Below, in pieces: positions 25,468 to 33,763 of a DNA stretch of 64,000 bases (positions are counted from its first letter, which is position 1; every line of letters starts with the position of its first letter). Both the position numbers and the translations under genes were made by a program. Under the pieces are notes generated by a model that saw only the letters and a list, made by a program, of their open reading frames with translations, did not search any database and was not told the origin of the DNA. Source of the DNA: Xanthomonas sontii (GTDB lineage: Bacteria > Pseudomonadota > Gammaproteobacteria > Xanthomonadales > Xanthomonadaceae); NCBI RefSeq assembly GCF_040529055.1, contig NZ_CP132342.1, forward strand, positions 4,338,001-4,402,000, in the 5' to 3' direction.

Positions 25468-26718
25468 CTACGGCAGCGCCACGCGTCGCGCCACCGCGTC
25501 CTGCAACGCTTCGAGAAACTCCGGCGCCAGCGGCAGCTTGCCGAACCAGCCGTGCTGAGTGCCGCTGAGCACGCGCAGCATGTGTCCGCGGCCCCCCGGC
25601 ATGCGCCCGGCCGGCAGCATGCCCACATCGCGCAGCCGCGCCACCACGTCGCGCTCGGACTGGAACAGCGGGGTCAGCCAGCGGCTCCAGAACTGATACA
25701 CCGCCACGTGCGCCTGGCGCTGCGCCTGGTAGCGCACCAGCGCCGCGTCGATGTCCGGCGCGGTGCGCAGGCTCTCGCTCAATGCCCAGGCATCCATCAG
25801 CGCCATGTTGACGCCCTGCCCCAGTTGCGGGCTCATCGCATGCGCCGCGTCGCCGGCCAGCACCAGGCGGCCGCGGTACCAGTGCCGCTGCACCGCATCG
25901 CGGTAGCTGGCCCGCGCCAGTTGCGCCGGTGCGTCGATCTGCGCCAGGCGTTCTCGCGCCTGCGGCCACAACTGCGCGATCTCCTCCAGCCACGGCTGCA
26001 CACCGCGCGCCTGCCAGGCATCGAACTCGGCGGTCGGCAGGCTCCAGAAGAAACTCACCCGGGGCTCGGCATCGCCTGGGCGGGTGCCCACCGGCAGCAG
26101 GCCGATCATCTTGCGCGCGGCCACGTAGCGCTGGCGCAGTTCGTCGGGGAAGGCCCAGTCGCCGCGCGGCAGCAGGCACCACAGCGCGCCCCACGGATAC
26201 ATCCGGTCCAGCCGCGTCGCCTGCACCTGCGCGCGCAGCGCCGAGGCCGAACCGTCGCAGGCGATCACCAGGTCGAACGGCCCGTGCCAGCGGCCGTGCT
26301 GGTCCTGCACCCGGCGCAGCGTGTCGTCGATGGCGACGATGCGCGTATCGCGCTGCAGCGTGGCGTAGCCGTCCCAGGCCTGCGCCAGCAGGGCGAACAG
26401 GGCGCCTCGCTGCATGCCCAGCCCGAACAGGCGCGCCTCCAGGTCGCGGTAGCGCATGTCCATCACCGCGCGCCCGCACGGGGTCTCGCCGTACAGGCGG
26501 TGCACCGGCGCGCCGTAGGCCAGGGCCTGATCGAGCAGGCCGATCCGCCACAGCACCTGCAGGCCGGTCGGCTGCAGCAGGAAACCGGCACCGACCGGTC
26601 CGGGCTCGGCGGCGCGCTCGAACACCTGCACGCGGTGCCCGTCGCGCGCCAGCAGCAGCGCCAGTGCCTGGCCTGCGGTGCCATACCCCACGATCCCGAT
26701 CTGCAATCCTTGCGTCAT
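25468..26718 (-). CDS. FAD-dependent aromatic-ring-type monooxygenase
   Basis: A 416-residue flavoprotein of the p-hydroxybenzoate hydroxylase fold. Motifs: the Rossmann start GIVGYGTAGQALALLLARDGHRVQVFE, the DG motif VIACDGSASALR, and GDAAHAMSPQLGQGVNMALMDA, which binds FAD ribityl and phosphates. These enzymes hydroxylate small aromatic or polyketide-like substrates with NAD(P)H and oxygen; the substrate is unknown. The ATG at 26718 is chosen because it lies seven codons before the Rossmann strand; a GTG three codons upstream is possible. It lies downstream of the cold-shock gene but is separated from it by a strong terminator. Confidence 0.85.
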   Translation of the reverse strand: MTQGLQIGIVGYGTAGQALALLLARDGHRVQVFERAAEPGPVGAGFLLQPTGLQVLWRIGLLDQALAYGAPVHRLYGETPCGRAVMDMRYRDLEARLFGLGMQRGALFALLAQAWDGYATLQRDTRIVAIDDTLRRVQDQHGRWHGPFDLVIACDGSASALRAQVQATRLDRMYPWGALWCLLPRGDWAFPDELRQRYVAARKMIGLLPVGTRPGDAEPRVSFFWSLPTAEFDAWQARGVQPWLEEIAQLWPQARERLAQIDAPAQLARASYRDAVQRHWYRGRLVLAGDAAHAMSPQLGQGVNMALMDAWALSESLRTAPDIDAALVRYQAQRQAHVAVYQFWSRWLTPLFQSERDVVARLRDVGMLPAGRMPGGRGHMLRVLSGTQHGWFGKLPLAPEFLEALQDAVARRVALP

Positions 26719-26761
26719 TGCCTGCACCGCCTGCCGACGCCGACACCACGGCGTCTCCCAT

Positions 26762-26785
26762 AAAAAACCCCGCCGAAGCGGGGTT
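26762..26785 (-). terminator. intrinsic terminator of the cold-shock gene
   Basis: On the minus strand AACCCCGC, loop TTCG and GCGGGGTT form a perfect 8-bp stem followed by six T. It lies 28 bases after the csp stop. Confidence 0.92.
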
Positions 26786-26813
26786 CAAGGCACAACCGAG
26801 TCAACGCGCGCGC

Positions 26814-27020
26814 TTACTCGACCGGCGTGATATTCGAGGCTTGCGCGCCCTTCGGACCCTGGGTCACGTCGTAGCTGACACGCTGTCCTTCCTGCAGGCT
26901 GCGGAAGCCCTTGGAGTTGATCGCGGAGAAGTGCGCGAACACATCGGCGCTACCGTCTTCCGGAGAAATAAAACCAAATCCCTTGGCGTCGTTGAACCAC
27001 TTGACGGTACCGTTCGGCAT
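26814..27020 (-). CDS. cspA: CspA-family cold-shock protein
   Basis: A 68-residue single cold-shock domain. RNA-binding motifs RNP1 (KGFGFISPE) and RNP2 (DVFAHFSAI) are intact, with the start [11 protein letters not shown]. It binds single-stranded RNA/DNA and loosens mRNA structure. The ATG at 27020 is fixed by the family start; a longer frame upstream is non-coding. About 88 bases separate it from the thiopurine phosphorylase gene upstream. A long leader with its own promoter would fit cold-shock genes, but I cannot see it. It ends at a strong terminator. Confidence 0.95.
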   Translation of the reverse strand: MPNGTVKWFNDAKGFGFISPEDGSADVFAHFSAINSKGFRSLQEGQRVSYDVTQGPKGAQASNITPVE

Positions 27021-27108
27021 GGTGATGCGAGACCTTTTGCAGTGAATGGGTGGTGGTTGTGCGGCAGCCGCACCGGCGGAGTATGCAAAGCTTGCGCAAC
27101 GAAGACAA

Positions 27109-27855
27109 TCACCCGCGCGCCAGTTCCCCCACCAGCTCCGGCAGCCCGACCGAGGCCGCCTCGACATTGGCCAGCACCTCGGCCAGGGTGATTTCCTCGG
27201 CATCGCCGCAGCCGGCCGCCCAGTTCGCCACGATCGCCAGGCAGGCGTAGTCCAGGCCCAGCTCGCGCGCCAACCCGGCTTCGGGCATGCCGGTCATGCC
27301 GACCAGGTCGCAACCGTCGCGGCGCAGCCGCGCGATCTCGGCAATGGTTTCCAGGCGCGGCCCCTGCGTGGCGGCGTAGCAGCCACCGTCCACAAGCACG
27401 GTGCCGGTGACGCGCGCGGCGGAGAGGATCTTGCTGCGCAGCAGCGGCGAATACGGATGACCGAAATCCACGTGCAACACCTCGCTGCCCGGCTCTTCGC
27501 ACAGGGTGGAGATGCGCCCCCAGGTGTAGTCGATGAGCTGATCCGGGCATGCCAGCACGCGCGGGCCGAAGCGCTCGGTGATGCCGCCCACCGTGTTCAA
27601 CGCGAGCACGCGCGTGGCGCCGATCTGCTGCAGCGCAGCAAGGTTGGCGCGGTAGTTGATCTTGTGCGGCGGCAGCGAATGGCCTTCGCCGTGGCGGGCC
27701 AGGAAGGCGACGCGGTGGCCAAGCAACGTGCCGACCCGCACCGGGCCGGAAGGCGCGCCGTAGCGCGTCTCGACCTCGTGGGTCTGCACATCGTCCAGTT
27801 GTGCGAGCTTGTAGACGCCGGTGCCGCCGATGACGGCCAGTGCGATGTTGTCCAT
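27109..27855 (-). CDS. mtiP: S-methyl-5'-thioinosine (or thioadenosine) phosphorylase
   Basis: A 248-residue purine nucleoside phosphorylase of the MTAP type. Motifs: [10 protein letters not shown] (phosphate site), [31 protein letters not shown] [12 protein letters not shown], and [30 protein letters not shown]. In Pseudomonas the gene next to nagZ is a methylthioinosine phosphorylase, giving hypoxanthine and methylthioribose-1-phosphate; I assign that by context. Adenine-specific MTAP is the alternative. It follows hpt in the same direction with a 96-base gap, so its product hypoxanthine could be reused by Hpt. Confidence 0.85.
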   Translation of the reverse strand: MDNIALAVIGGTGVYKLAQLDDVQTHEVETRYGAPSGPVRVGTLLGHRVAFLARHGEGHSLPPHKINYRANLAALQQIGATRVLALNTVGGITERFGPRVLACPDQLIDYTWGRISTLCEEPGSEVLHVDFGHPYSPLLRSKILSAARVTGTVLVDGGCYAATQGPRLETIAEIARLRRDGCDLVGMTGMPEAGLARELGLDYACLAIVANWAAGCGDAEEITLAEVLANVEAASVGLPELVGELARG

Positions 27856-27951
27856 GCGGATCCTCGAACGAAAGGGAACGCCTGCGCCGGCGACGCGCGC
27901 CGGCAGCGGGAAACTTCAGCGACGGCGGCGAGGCTGGCTCGCCTGCCCCGC

Positions 27952-28506
27952 TTACTCCTTCATCGCGTAGATCGCCGGCAGGTTGCGCAGGGCCTCGTTG
28001 ACGTCCATGCCGAAGCCGAACACGTAGCGGTCCGGCACTTCGACGCCGACGTAGTCGGCACTGACCCCGGGCACGCAGCGGTCGTGGCGCTTGACCGTCA
28101 GCGCGGCGATGCGCACGTCGGTGGCGCCCTGCTCCAGGCACCACTCGCGCACTGCCTTCAGGGTCAGGCCTTCGTCGAGGATGTCGTCGAGCAACAGCAC
28201 GCGGCGACCGTACAGCGCGGTGGCCGGGCGGTGCTTCCACACCAGTTCGCCGCCGACGGTCTCGCCGCGGTAGCGGGTGGCGTGCAGGTAGTCCAGCTGC
28301 AGGTCCTGGCCGCGGCTGCCCAGTTCCAGCGCCAGCTGGCCGGCGAACGGCAGCGCGCCGTGCATGATGGTCAGGTAGACCGGGGTTTCGCCGCGGTAGT
28401 CGGCGGCGATGGCGTCGGCCATCTGGGCGATGGCCTGGTCGATGCGGGTGCGATCGACCAGCAGGTCGGCCTGGGCCAGGGCCTGGGCGATGGTGAGAGT
28501 GGACAT
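27952..28506 (-). CDS. hpt: hypoxanthine-guanine phosphoribosyltransferase
   Basis: A 184-residue cytosolic enzyme that turns hypoxanthine or guanine plus PRPP into IMP or GMP. The PRPP-binding loop VLLLDDILDEGLTL and the purine-side segment PDRYVFGFGMDV are clear. The ATG at 28506 shares its A with the stop of nagZ (TGATG), so translation is coupled. Together with the phosphorylase downstream it forms a purine salvage pair. Confidence 0.93.
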   Translation of the reverse strand: MSTLTIAQALAQADLLVDRTRIDQAIAQMADAIAADYRGETPVYLTIMHGALPFAGQLALELGSRGQDLQLDYLHATRYRGETVGGELVWKHRPATALYGRRVLLLDDILDEGLTLKAVREWCLEQGATDVRIAALTVKRHDRCVPGVSADYVGVEVPDRYVFGFGMDVNEALRNLPAIYAMKE

Positions 28507-29513
28507 CAGGCGGTTTTTCCGAAGGTGGAGAGAAGATGGGATTGGGTGTGGCCATAGCGAGCATCGGCCAGCAGGCCGTCCCAGCCAAGGCCGCCGCGGC
28601 CGATCAGGCCGAGCAGCGCGGCGGTGTTGAGCGGGCGATCGCGCACGGCCTGCAGCGAGTCTTCGACCAGTTCCGGGTGGCAGACCAGGACCACGTCGCA
28701 GCCGGCGTTCAGGTGCGCAGTGACCCGCGCGGCGACGCCGCCAGCGGCGAACGAGGCGGCCATGCCGATGTCGTCGGAGAACACCACGCCGCGGAAGCCC
28801 AGCTCCTGGCGCAGGATCTGCTGGATCCAGCGCGGCGAGTAGCCGGCCGGTTCCGGCGCCACCTGCGGGTAGACCACGTGCGCCATCATCACCGCGTCGG
28901 CGCCGGCGGCGATGCCTGCGGAGAACGGCACCAGGTCTTCCTGGCGCAGGGTGTCCAGCGAACGCGGGTCCTCGGCGTTGTCGACGTGGGTGTCCTCGAG
29001 CACGGTGCCGTGGCCGGGGAAATGCTTGAGAGTGGCGCCCATGCCGACGCTGTGCATGCCGCGCACATAGGCCGCGGCGAAGGCCGCGACCACCTGCGGA
29101 TCGTCGCTGAAGGCGCGGTCGCCGATGGCGCGGTTGCCGCGGGCCAGGTCCAGCACCGGGGCGAAGCTGAGGTCGATGCCGCTGGCGCGGATCTCGCTGG
29201 CCATCAGCCAGGCGTGCTGCTCGGCCATCTCCAGCGCCGCGGCCGGATCGCGCGCGTACAGCGCGCCGAAATCCTGCAGCGGCGGCAATGCGCTGTAGCC
29301 CTCGCGGAAGCGCTGCACGCGCCCGCCTTCCTGGTCCACGCAGAGCAGCAGCGGCCGCGGCGTGGCGGCGCGGATCGCCGCGCTCAACTCGGTCACCTGC
29401 GCGCGCGAGGCGAAATTGCGTTTGAACAGGACCACGCCGGCCACCGCATCGTGCTGCAGCCAGTCGCGCTCCTGCGCGGTGAGTTCGGTACCGGCAACGC
29501 CGATCGCGAGCAT
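28506..29513 (-). CDS. nagZ: beta-N-acetylhexosaminidase NagZ
   Basis: A 335-residue GH3 enzyme that removes N-acetylglucosamine from anhydromuropeptides during cell-wall recycling in the cytosol. Signatures: VDQEGGRVQRFREG, the loop KHFPGHGTVLEDTHV containing the general acid/base His, and the nucleophile in VVFSDDIGMAA. There is no signal peptide, as expected. The ATG at 29513 follows AGGAGGAAT eight bases upstream. It is the first gene of a nagZ-hpt-phosphorylase operon. In relatives NagZ products can induce AmpC-type beta-lactamases, but none is encoded here. Confidence 0.95.
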   Translation of the reverse strand: MLAIGVAGTELTAQERDWLQHDAVAGVVLFKRNFASRAQVTELSAAIRAATPRPLLLCVDQEGGRVQRFREGYSALPPLQDFGALYARDPAAALEMAEQHAWLMASEIRASGIDLSFAPVLDLARGNRAIGDRAFSDDPQVVAAFAAAYVRGMHSVGMGATLKHFPGHGTVLEDTHVDNAEDPRSLDTLRQEDLVPFSAGIAAGADAVMMAHVVYPQVAPEPAGYSPRWIQQILRQELGFRGVVFSDDIGMAASFAAGGVAARVTAHLNAGCDVVLVCHPELVEDSLQAVRDRPLNTAALLGLIGRGGLGWDGLLADARYGHTQSHLLSTFGKTA

Positions 29514-29896
29514 GCGGGGGATTCCTCCTGCCGGCGCGGTTCAGGCGCCTGTGGGTCGGCATTGTCGCAGATGCCGGCGTCGGCGGCAGGTCGCGCCGCT
29601 GCCAGCTGACACGTCTCGGTAATGAACGCGTCCGAGTTGAGGCGCGCGCAGCGACGCGCAGCGCAGCAGAGCCGCGCCGCGCTGCAGTCCGCCCGGTCCG
29701 CGCGCGCAAGGCGGCCTTGCGGCCCGTTGCCTGGCCGCCTGGCTGGCACGCGCGCGATGCGGGAGAGGTCCGCGGCGAACCGGCATGGGCATCAGCAGGA
29801 CGCCTGCGCACCACCGCGGGCCGCCCCTCGCCTCCTGCGACGCTGTCTGGCGCGCCGCCCGCGGCGCGGGGCACCCAACGTACAGCGCGCGACGTT
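29514..29896. other. 383-base gene-free stretch between nagZ and the DsbA-like gene
   Basis: This should hold the promoter of the nagZ operon. I see no convincing -35/-10 pair, no repeat of the G-rich family and no credible small gene. The sequence is dominated by GCGCAGC-type words. Confidence 0.4.
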
Positions 29897-30571
29897 CTAG
29901 ACCGCGCACCCCTCCGGACCGCAATCGCGGCCCGCCTGGGCGTCGGCCAGCAAACCGCGCACGGTGGCGGCGAACACCTCCGGCGGCTGCGCGCCCTGCA
30001 GCGCCTGGCGGCCATCGATGACGTAGGTGGGCACCGCGCGGATGCCCATGGCCTGCGCCTGCTGCAGTTCCGCCTCGATCTCGTCCAGTCCCTCGTCGCC
30101 GGCCAGCAGCGCCTGCACCCGCGCCGCCGACAACCCACCGGCGGCACCGGCATCGCACAGCGTCTGCACCTCGGCCAGGTTGCGGCCCTCGGCGAAGTGC
30201 GCATGGAACAGCGCCTCGGCGACCGCGTCGACATCGCCCTCGCGCGCGGCCAGCCACAGCAAGCGGTGCGCGGGCAGCGTGGTCACCCGCACCTGGCCGC
30301 GGCCGAAGTCGAACGGCAGGCCTTCGGCGCGTGCGGTGGCCTGGGTCTGCGCGAGGATCTGCTCGGTGCGCGCCGCACCACCGAACTTGGCCGCATAGGC
30401 CTCGCGCAACGGCACCGGCTCGGTGCCGGCATCCGGATCCAGTTGATACGGATGCCAGTGGATCTCCAGCGCCGGCGCGTCCGCGCCGAGCGACGCAAGA
30501 CCTTGCTGCAACCGGCGCTTGCCGATCCAGCACCAGGGACAGACCACGTCGGACCAGATATCGATGCGCAT
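29897..30571 (-). CDS. DsbA/FrnE-family thioredoxin-fold oxidoreductase
   Basis: A 224-residue protein without signal peptide, so cytosolic. The N-terminus MRIDIWSDVVCPWCWIGKRRLQQGL carries the CPWC redox motif. The helical insert and the cis-Pro loop (IRAVPTYVIDGRQALQGAQ) are typical of the FrnE/2-hydroxychromene isomerase-like subgroup of DsbA. These reduce or oxidise disulfides, sometimes under oxidative stress. The C-terminus has two extra Cys (DCGPEGCAV). The region upstream of the ATG at 30571 is a run of GGGATTA/GGGATTG repeats (C-rich on the coding strand), leaving no ribosome-binding site; this is odd and suggests either weak or leaderless translation. Confidence 0.87.
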   Translation of the reverse strand: MRIDIWSDVVCPWCWIGKRRLQQGLASLGADAPALEIHWHPYQLDPDAGTEPVPLREAYAAKFGGAARTEQILAQTQATARAEGLPFDFGRGQVRVTTLPAHRLLWLAAREGDVDAVAEALFHAHFAEGRNLAEVQTLCDAGAAGGLSAARVQALLAGDEGLDEIEAELQQAQAMGIRAVPTYVIDGRQALQGAQPPEVFAATVRGLLADAQAGRDCGPEGCAV

Positions 30572-30575
30572 GAGC

Positions 30576-30633
30576 GGGGATTAGGGATTAGGGATTGGGG
30601 ATTGGGGATTGGGGATTGGGGATTGGGGATTCG
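30576..30633. repeat. GGGATTA/GGGATTG array, about eight units, touching a start codon
   Basis: Two GGGATTA and six GGGATTG units in tandem, ending in GGATTCG. The array begins four bases upstream of the DsbA-like start. Eight G-runs in a row make a G-quadruplex likely on the plus strand (template for the DsbA-like gene). Confidence 0.88.
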
Positions 30634-30680
30634 CAAAAGCATAAGCCGGATCGCTGCAGCTGGCCCGCCTTTGCCAATCC

Positions 30681-31187
30681 CTAATCCCGACTCCCCAATC
30701 CCGTCCATTCGCAGAATGGACACGTCGCCAGCGCCACGTTGTAGTACCGCGGATCGTCGGTGACTTCGGCGCCGAGCCAGTCCGGCGTGGCGAACGCCTC
30801 GTCGGCGCTGTCCAGCTCGATCTCGGCGACCACCAGCCCGGCGTTGTCGCCGAGGAACTCGTCCACTTCCCAGAGGTGGCCCTGGTACTGCACGAGATGC
30901 CGGCGCTTGTCGATCATGCCGCCCACGCACAGCGCCAGCAGCGCGCGCGCATCGTCCAGCGGGATCGGGTACTCGAACTCCTGGCGGGTATGCCCGAGCT
31001 CGCGCGACTTGAGGTTGAGGAACGCGGCCTCGCCCTGCACCCGCACCCGCACCGACGCCTTCTGCGCCCCGCTGGCCAGCGCCGCCTGGTCGTTGAGATA
31101 GCCCTGCGCCATCGGAATCACCGCATGCGCCGCCGCGCGCCAGCCGTCGCCGATGACGAGGAATTTGCGTTCGATTTCGATGGCCAT
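30681..31187 (-). CDS. CYTH-domain (class IV adenylate cyclase-like / triphosphatase) protein
   Basis: A 168-residue cytosolic protein. The signature EIERKFLV at the start, RVRVQGEAAFLNLKS, EFEYPIPLDDA and WEVDEFLGDNAGLVVAEIELDS supply the acidic and basic residues lining the CYTH tunnel. Family members hydrolyse inorganic triphosphate or thiamine triphosphate or make cAMP; small stand-alone bacterial forms are mostly triphosphatases. The last seven residues (TGLGSRD) and the TAG stop are encoded by an intergenic GGGATT-type repeat. No ribosome site precedes the ATG at 31187, since repeat DNA abuts it. Confidence 0.87.
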   Translation of the reverse strand: MAIEIERKFLVIGDGWRAAAHAVIPMAQGYLNDQAALASGAQKASVRVRVQGEAAFLNLKSRELGHTRQEFEYPIPLDDARALLALCVGGMIDKRRHLVQYQGHLWEVDEFLGDNAGLVVAEIELDSADEAFATPDWLGAEVTDDPRYYNVALATCPFCEWTGLGSRD

Positions 31188-31256
31188 GGGAATCGGGAAT
31201 GGGGAAAGGAGAATGGAAAAAGCTTAAACCGCGCGCGCAGCCGCTGTGACGAATCC

Positions 31257-32603
31257 CTAATCCCGATTCCCCATTCCCGGCTTTTCGAACACCGCAATGC
31301 TCTCCACATGCGCGGTGTGCGGGAACATGTCCATCGCGCCGGCGGCCTTGAGCACGAAGCCCTGTTCGTTGACCAGGTAGCCGGCGTCGCGCGCCAGCGA
31401 GCCAGGATGGCAGCTGACGTAGACGATGCGCTGGAACTGTTTCAGCGGCAGTTGCTGCAGCACCTCCAGCGCACCGGAACGCGGCGGGTCCAGCAGCAGC
31501 TTGTCGAAGCCCTGGCGCATCCACGGCGCCTGCCGTTGGTCCTGGGTCAGGTCGGCGGCGAAGAACTGGGCGTTGTCCAGGCCGTTGCGCTGCGCGTTGT
31601 CCCGCGCGCGCGCCACCAGCCCGGCGTCGCCTTCCACGCCGACCACCTCGCGCACGGTGCGCGCCAGCGGCAGGGTGAAGTTGCCCAGGCCGCAGAACAG
31701 GTCCAGCACGCGGTCGTCGGGCTGCGCGTCGAGCAGCGCCAGCGCGTGCGCGATCATCTTCTCGTTGAGCGCGGCGTTGACCTGGATGAAGTCCAGCGGC
31801 CGGAACGCCAGTTCCACGTCCCATTGCGGCAGCCGGAACGACAGCGGCACGGCCTGCGGATACAGCGGGTGCACGCTGTCCACGCCACCGGGCTGCAGGA
31901 AGATGGCGAAGTCGTGCTCCTGGGCGAAGGCGATCAGCGCGTCCTGGTCGCGCGCGCTCAGCGGCTGCATGTGTCGGAAGGTCAGCGCCACCGCGGCGTC
32001 GCCGGCGATGAACTCGATCTGCGGGATGTCGCGCTTGCCGTCCAGGCTTTCGACCAGTTCGGCCAGCGCGGTCACCTTGAAGCCGATCTGCGGGATCACC
32101 GTGTGGCAGACCGACAGGTCGGCGACGAAACGCGGATCCTGCTCGCGGAACCCGACCAGGGTCTTGTCCTTCTTTTCCACCCGCCTAACCGAGAAGCGGC
32201 CCTTGCGCCGATAGCCCCAGGGCGCGCCGGTCAGCGCCGGCAGCACCGCCTGCGGGGTCACGTGGCCGATGCGCTCCAGGTTCTCGGTCAGCACCCGCTG
32301 CTTGGCGACGATCTGCTGGTCCTCGGCCAGGTGCTGCAGCACGCAGCCGGCGCAGACGCCGAAATGCGGGCAGCGCGGCGTCACCCGCTGCGGCGAGGCC
32401 TGCAGCACCTGCACGGTGCGCGCCTCGTCGAAGTGGCGGTTGCGCGCGGTCGGTTCGGCCAGGACGGTCTCGCCGGGCAGCGCGCCGGCGACGAAGGCGA
32501 CCTTGTCGCCCTCGCGGCGGGCCACGCCGCGGCCGTCGTGGCTGAGGTCGGCGATGTCGGTCTGGAAGGGCGTGCGGTCGAGACGGTTTCTGGATCGGGC
32601 CAC
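31257..32603 (-). CDS. rlmD: 23S rRNA (uracil-1939-C5)-methyltransferase RlmD
   Basis: A 448-residue SAM-dependent enzyme. The order is TRAM RNA-binding domain (about 1-65), Fe-S cluster cysteines (CPHFGVCAGC near 72-81 plus one later), then the Rossmann methyltransferase domain with VLDLFCGLGNFTLPLA, LLLDPPRSGA and the catalytic Cys in VYVSCHPGSLARD. The GTG at 32603 is chosen because Xanthomonas relatives begin M-A-R-S-R-N-R at this place; the frame is open 33 codons further but those are non-conserved. The last residues (PGMGNRD) and the TAG stop come from an intergenic GGGAATGGGG-type repeat, as in the neighbouring CYTH gene. Confidence 0.93.
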   Translation of the reverse strand: MARSRNRLDRTPFQTDIADLSHDGRGVARREGDKVAFVAGALPGETVLAEPTARNRHFDEARTVQVLQASPQRVTPRCPHFGVCAGCVLQHLAEDQQIVAKQRVLTENLERIGHVTPQAVLPALTGAPWGYRRKGRFSVRRVEKKDKTLVGFREQDPRFVADLSVCHTVIPQIGFKVTALAELVESLDGKRDIPQIEFIAGDAAVALTFRHMQPLSARDQDALIAFAQEHDFAIFLQPGGVDSVHPLYPQAVPLSFRLPQWDVELAFRPLDFIQVNAALNEKMIAHALALLDAQPDDRVLDLFCGLGNFTLPLARTVREVVGVEGDAGLVARARDNAQRNGLDNAQFFAADLTQDQRQAPWMRQGFDKLLLDPPRSGALEVLQQLPLKQFQRIVYVSCHPGSLARDAGYLVNEQGFVLKAAGAMDMFPHTAHVESIAVFEKPGMGNRD

Positions 32604-32752
32604 GTGGCAACAGGCTGCGGGCGGAAAAGGGCGGCTATTGTCGCAGATGGGCCGGGCCTCGCCGGCTTGCGATTGCCGCGCCGGCGAGGCAAAGTGGCGC
32701 ACGCACGCGCGCCACCGCGCGGGATGCGACCACGCCGCATGGAGGCATCAGC

Positions 32753-33463
32753 ATGGCATCGAACCAGGACCCGGTAACGCGACTGCTGCTCGTCGAAGAC
32801 GACCCGATCAGCCGCGCTTTCTTCGACGCGACGCTGCAAGCGCTGCCGGCCCAGGTGGACCTGGCCGACTCCGTCGCCAGCGCCCTCGCCCGCGCGCAGG
32901 CGCAGGCGCACGACCTGTGGCTGATCGACGCCAACTTGCCCGACGGCAGCGGCAGCGACTTGCTGTGCCAGTTGCAGCGGCAACGCCCCGGCACCCTGGG
33001 GCTGGCGCATACCGCCGACACCAGCGCCACGGTCCGCGCGCAGTTGCTCGACGCCGGGTTCGCCGACGTGCTGCTGAAACCGCTCAGCACCGAACGGCTG
33101 CTGCAATCGGTGCGCCGGCTGCTCGCGCGCAGCCGCCTCGGCGGCACCGCCGGGACCGCCGAACCGACCCTGGACTGGGACGAGACCACCGCGCTGGCCG
33201 CGCTCAACGGCGAGCGCGCGCACTTGATCGCATTGCGCGAACTGTTCCTGGCCGAGCTGCCCGGCACCCGCGATGCGGTGGCCTCGGCCCTGCAACTCAG
33301 CGACGACCAGGCCGTGCGCAGCCACCTGCACCGGCTGCAGGCCAGCTGCGGCTTCGTCGGCGCCGCCCGCCTGGCGCGGGCCGTGCGCCAGTTGCATGGC
33401 GACCCGGCCTCTTCGCAGGCCCGCCACCAGTTCAGCGAGGCGGTGGCGGCGTTGTTGCACTGA
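32753..33463 (+). CDS. response regulator with receiver and Hpt domains
   Basis: A 236-residue two-component protein. The receiver domain (about 8-125) has the acidic pair Asp16/Asp17, the phospho-acceptor Asp59 (LIDANLPDGSG), T88 and Lys109 (LLKP). The C-terminal Hpt domain (about 140-236) has RSHLHRLQASCGFVGAARL with the phospho-histidine most likely at 193. It has no DNA-binding domain, so it is a phosphorelay intermediate; its kinase is not encoded nearby. The ATG at 32753 follows GGAGG seven bases upstream. It is divergent from rlmD. Confidence 0.85.
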   Translation: MASNQDPVTRLLLVEDDPISRAFFDATLQALPAQVDLADSVASALARAQAQAHDLWLIDANLPDGSGSDLLCQLQRQRPGTLGLAHTADTSATVRAQLLDAGFADVLLKPLSTERLLQSVRRLLARSRLGGTAGTAEPTLDWDETTALAALNGERAHLIALRELFLAELPGTRDAVASALQLSDDQAVRSHLHRLQASCGFVGAARLARAVRQLHGDPASSQARHQFSEAVAALLH

Positions 33464-33763
33464 AGGCCGGGATTGGAGATTGGGGATGGCTCCCAGTCAC
33501 TTCCCACGCGTCGGCGTGGGGCGCCACCTGCCACAACCCGCGCTTCTCGAGCGTTGCCCTGGCGGTCCCGGCTGGCAGCCGCCCTTCCCCGTGCGGTCAC
33601 GATCCGGTCTCGCGACGGTGACGACAACGACGGCGTCCGCATGGCGCTCGCCACATAGCGAAACTTGCAAATAAGATTCGTTCTCGAATAAATTAACGCC
33701 CCGACGACATCTGCGGACCAGCCATCGCCCCGTCCGTTCACTACACGCAACAGGGGCCTTCTC
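33464..33763. other. 300-base intergenic stretch with a short G-rich repeat and a Fur-like site
   Basis: A degenerate GGGATTGGAGATTGGGGAT repeat follows the REC-Hpt stop at 33466-33487. After it I see only GC-rich DNA with no gene until the AT-rich Fur-like box at 33669 (listed separately). Confidence 0.6.
33669..33689 (+). promoter_or_regulatory. Fur-like box upstream of the siderophore receptor
   Basis: AAATAAGA-TTCG-TTCTCGAAT is a near-palindrome that matches most positions of the Fur consensus AAATGAGAATCATTCTCATT. It sits in a sudden AT-rich patch 75 bases before the receptor start. Iron repression through Fur is the natural reading. Confidence 0.65.

Noticed and set aside
24464..25558. 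Open frames through the 174-bp repeat array
   Set aside because: They exist because the unit length is a multiple of three; products are repeats of EAPPTVQSQCIARVLG-type peptide with no gene signals.
29541..30533. A 330-codon minus-strand frame over the DsbA-like gene
   Set aside because: Out of frame with a clear CPWC thioredoxin-fold protein; its product is Gly/Arg/Ala-rich noise.
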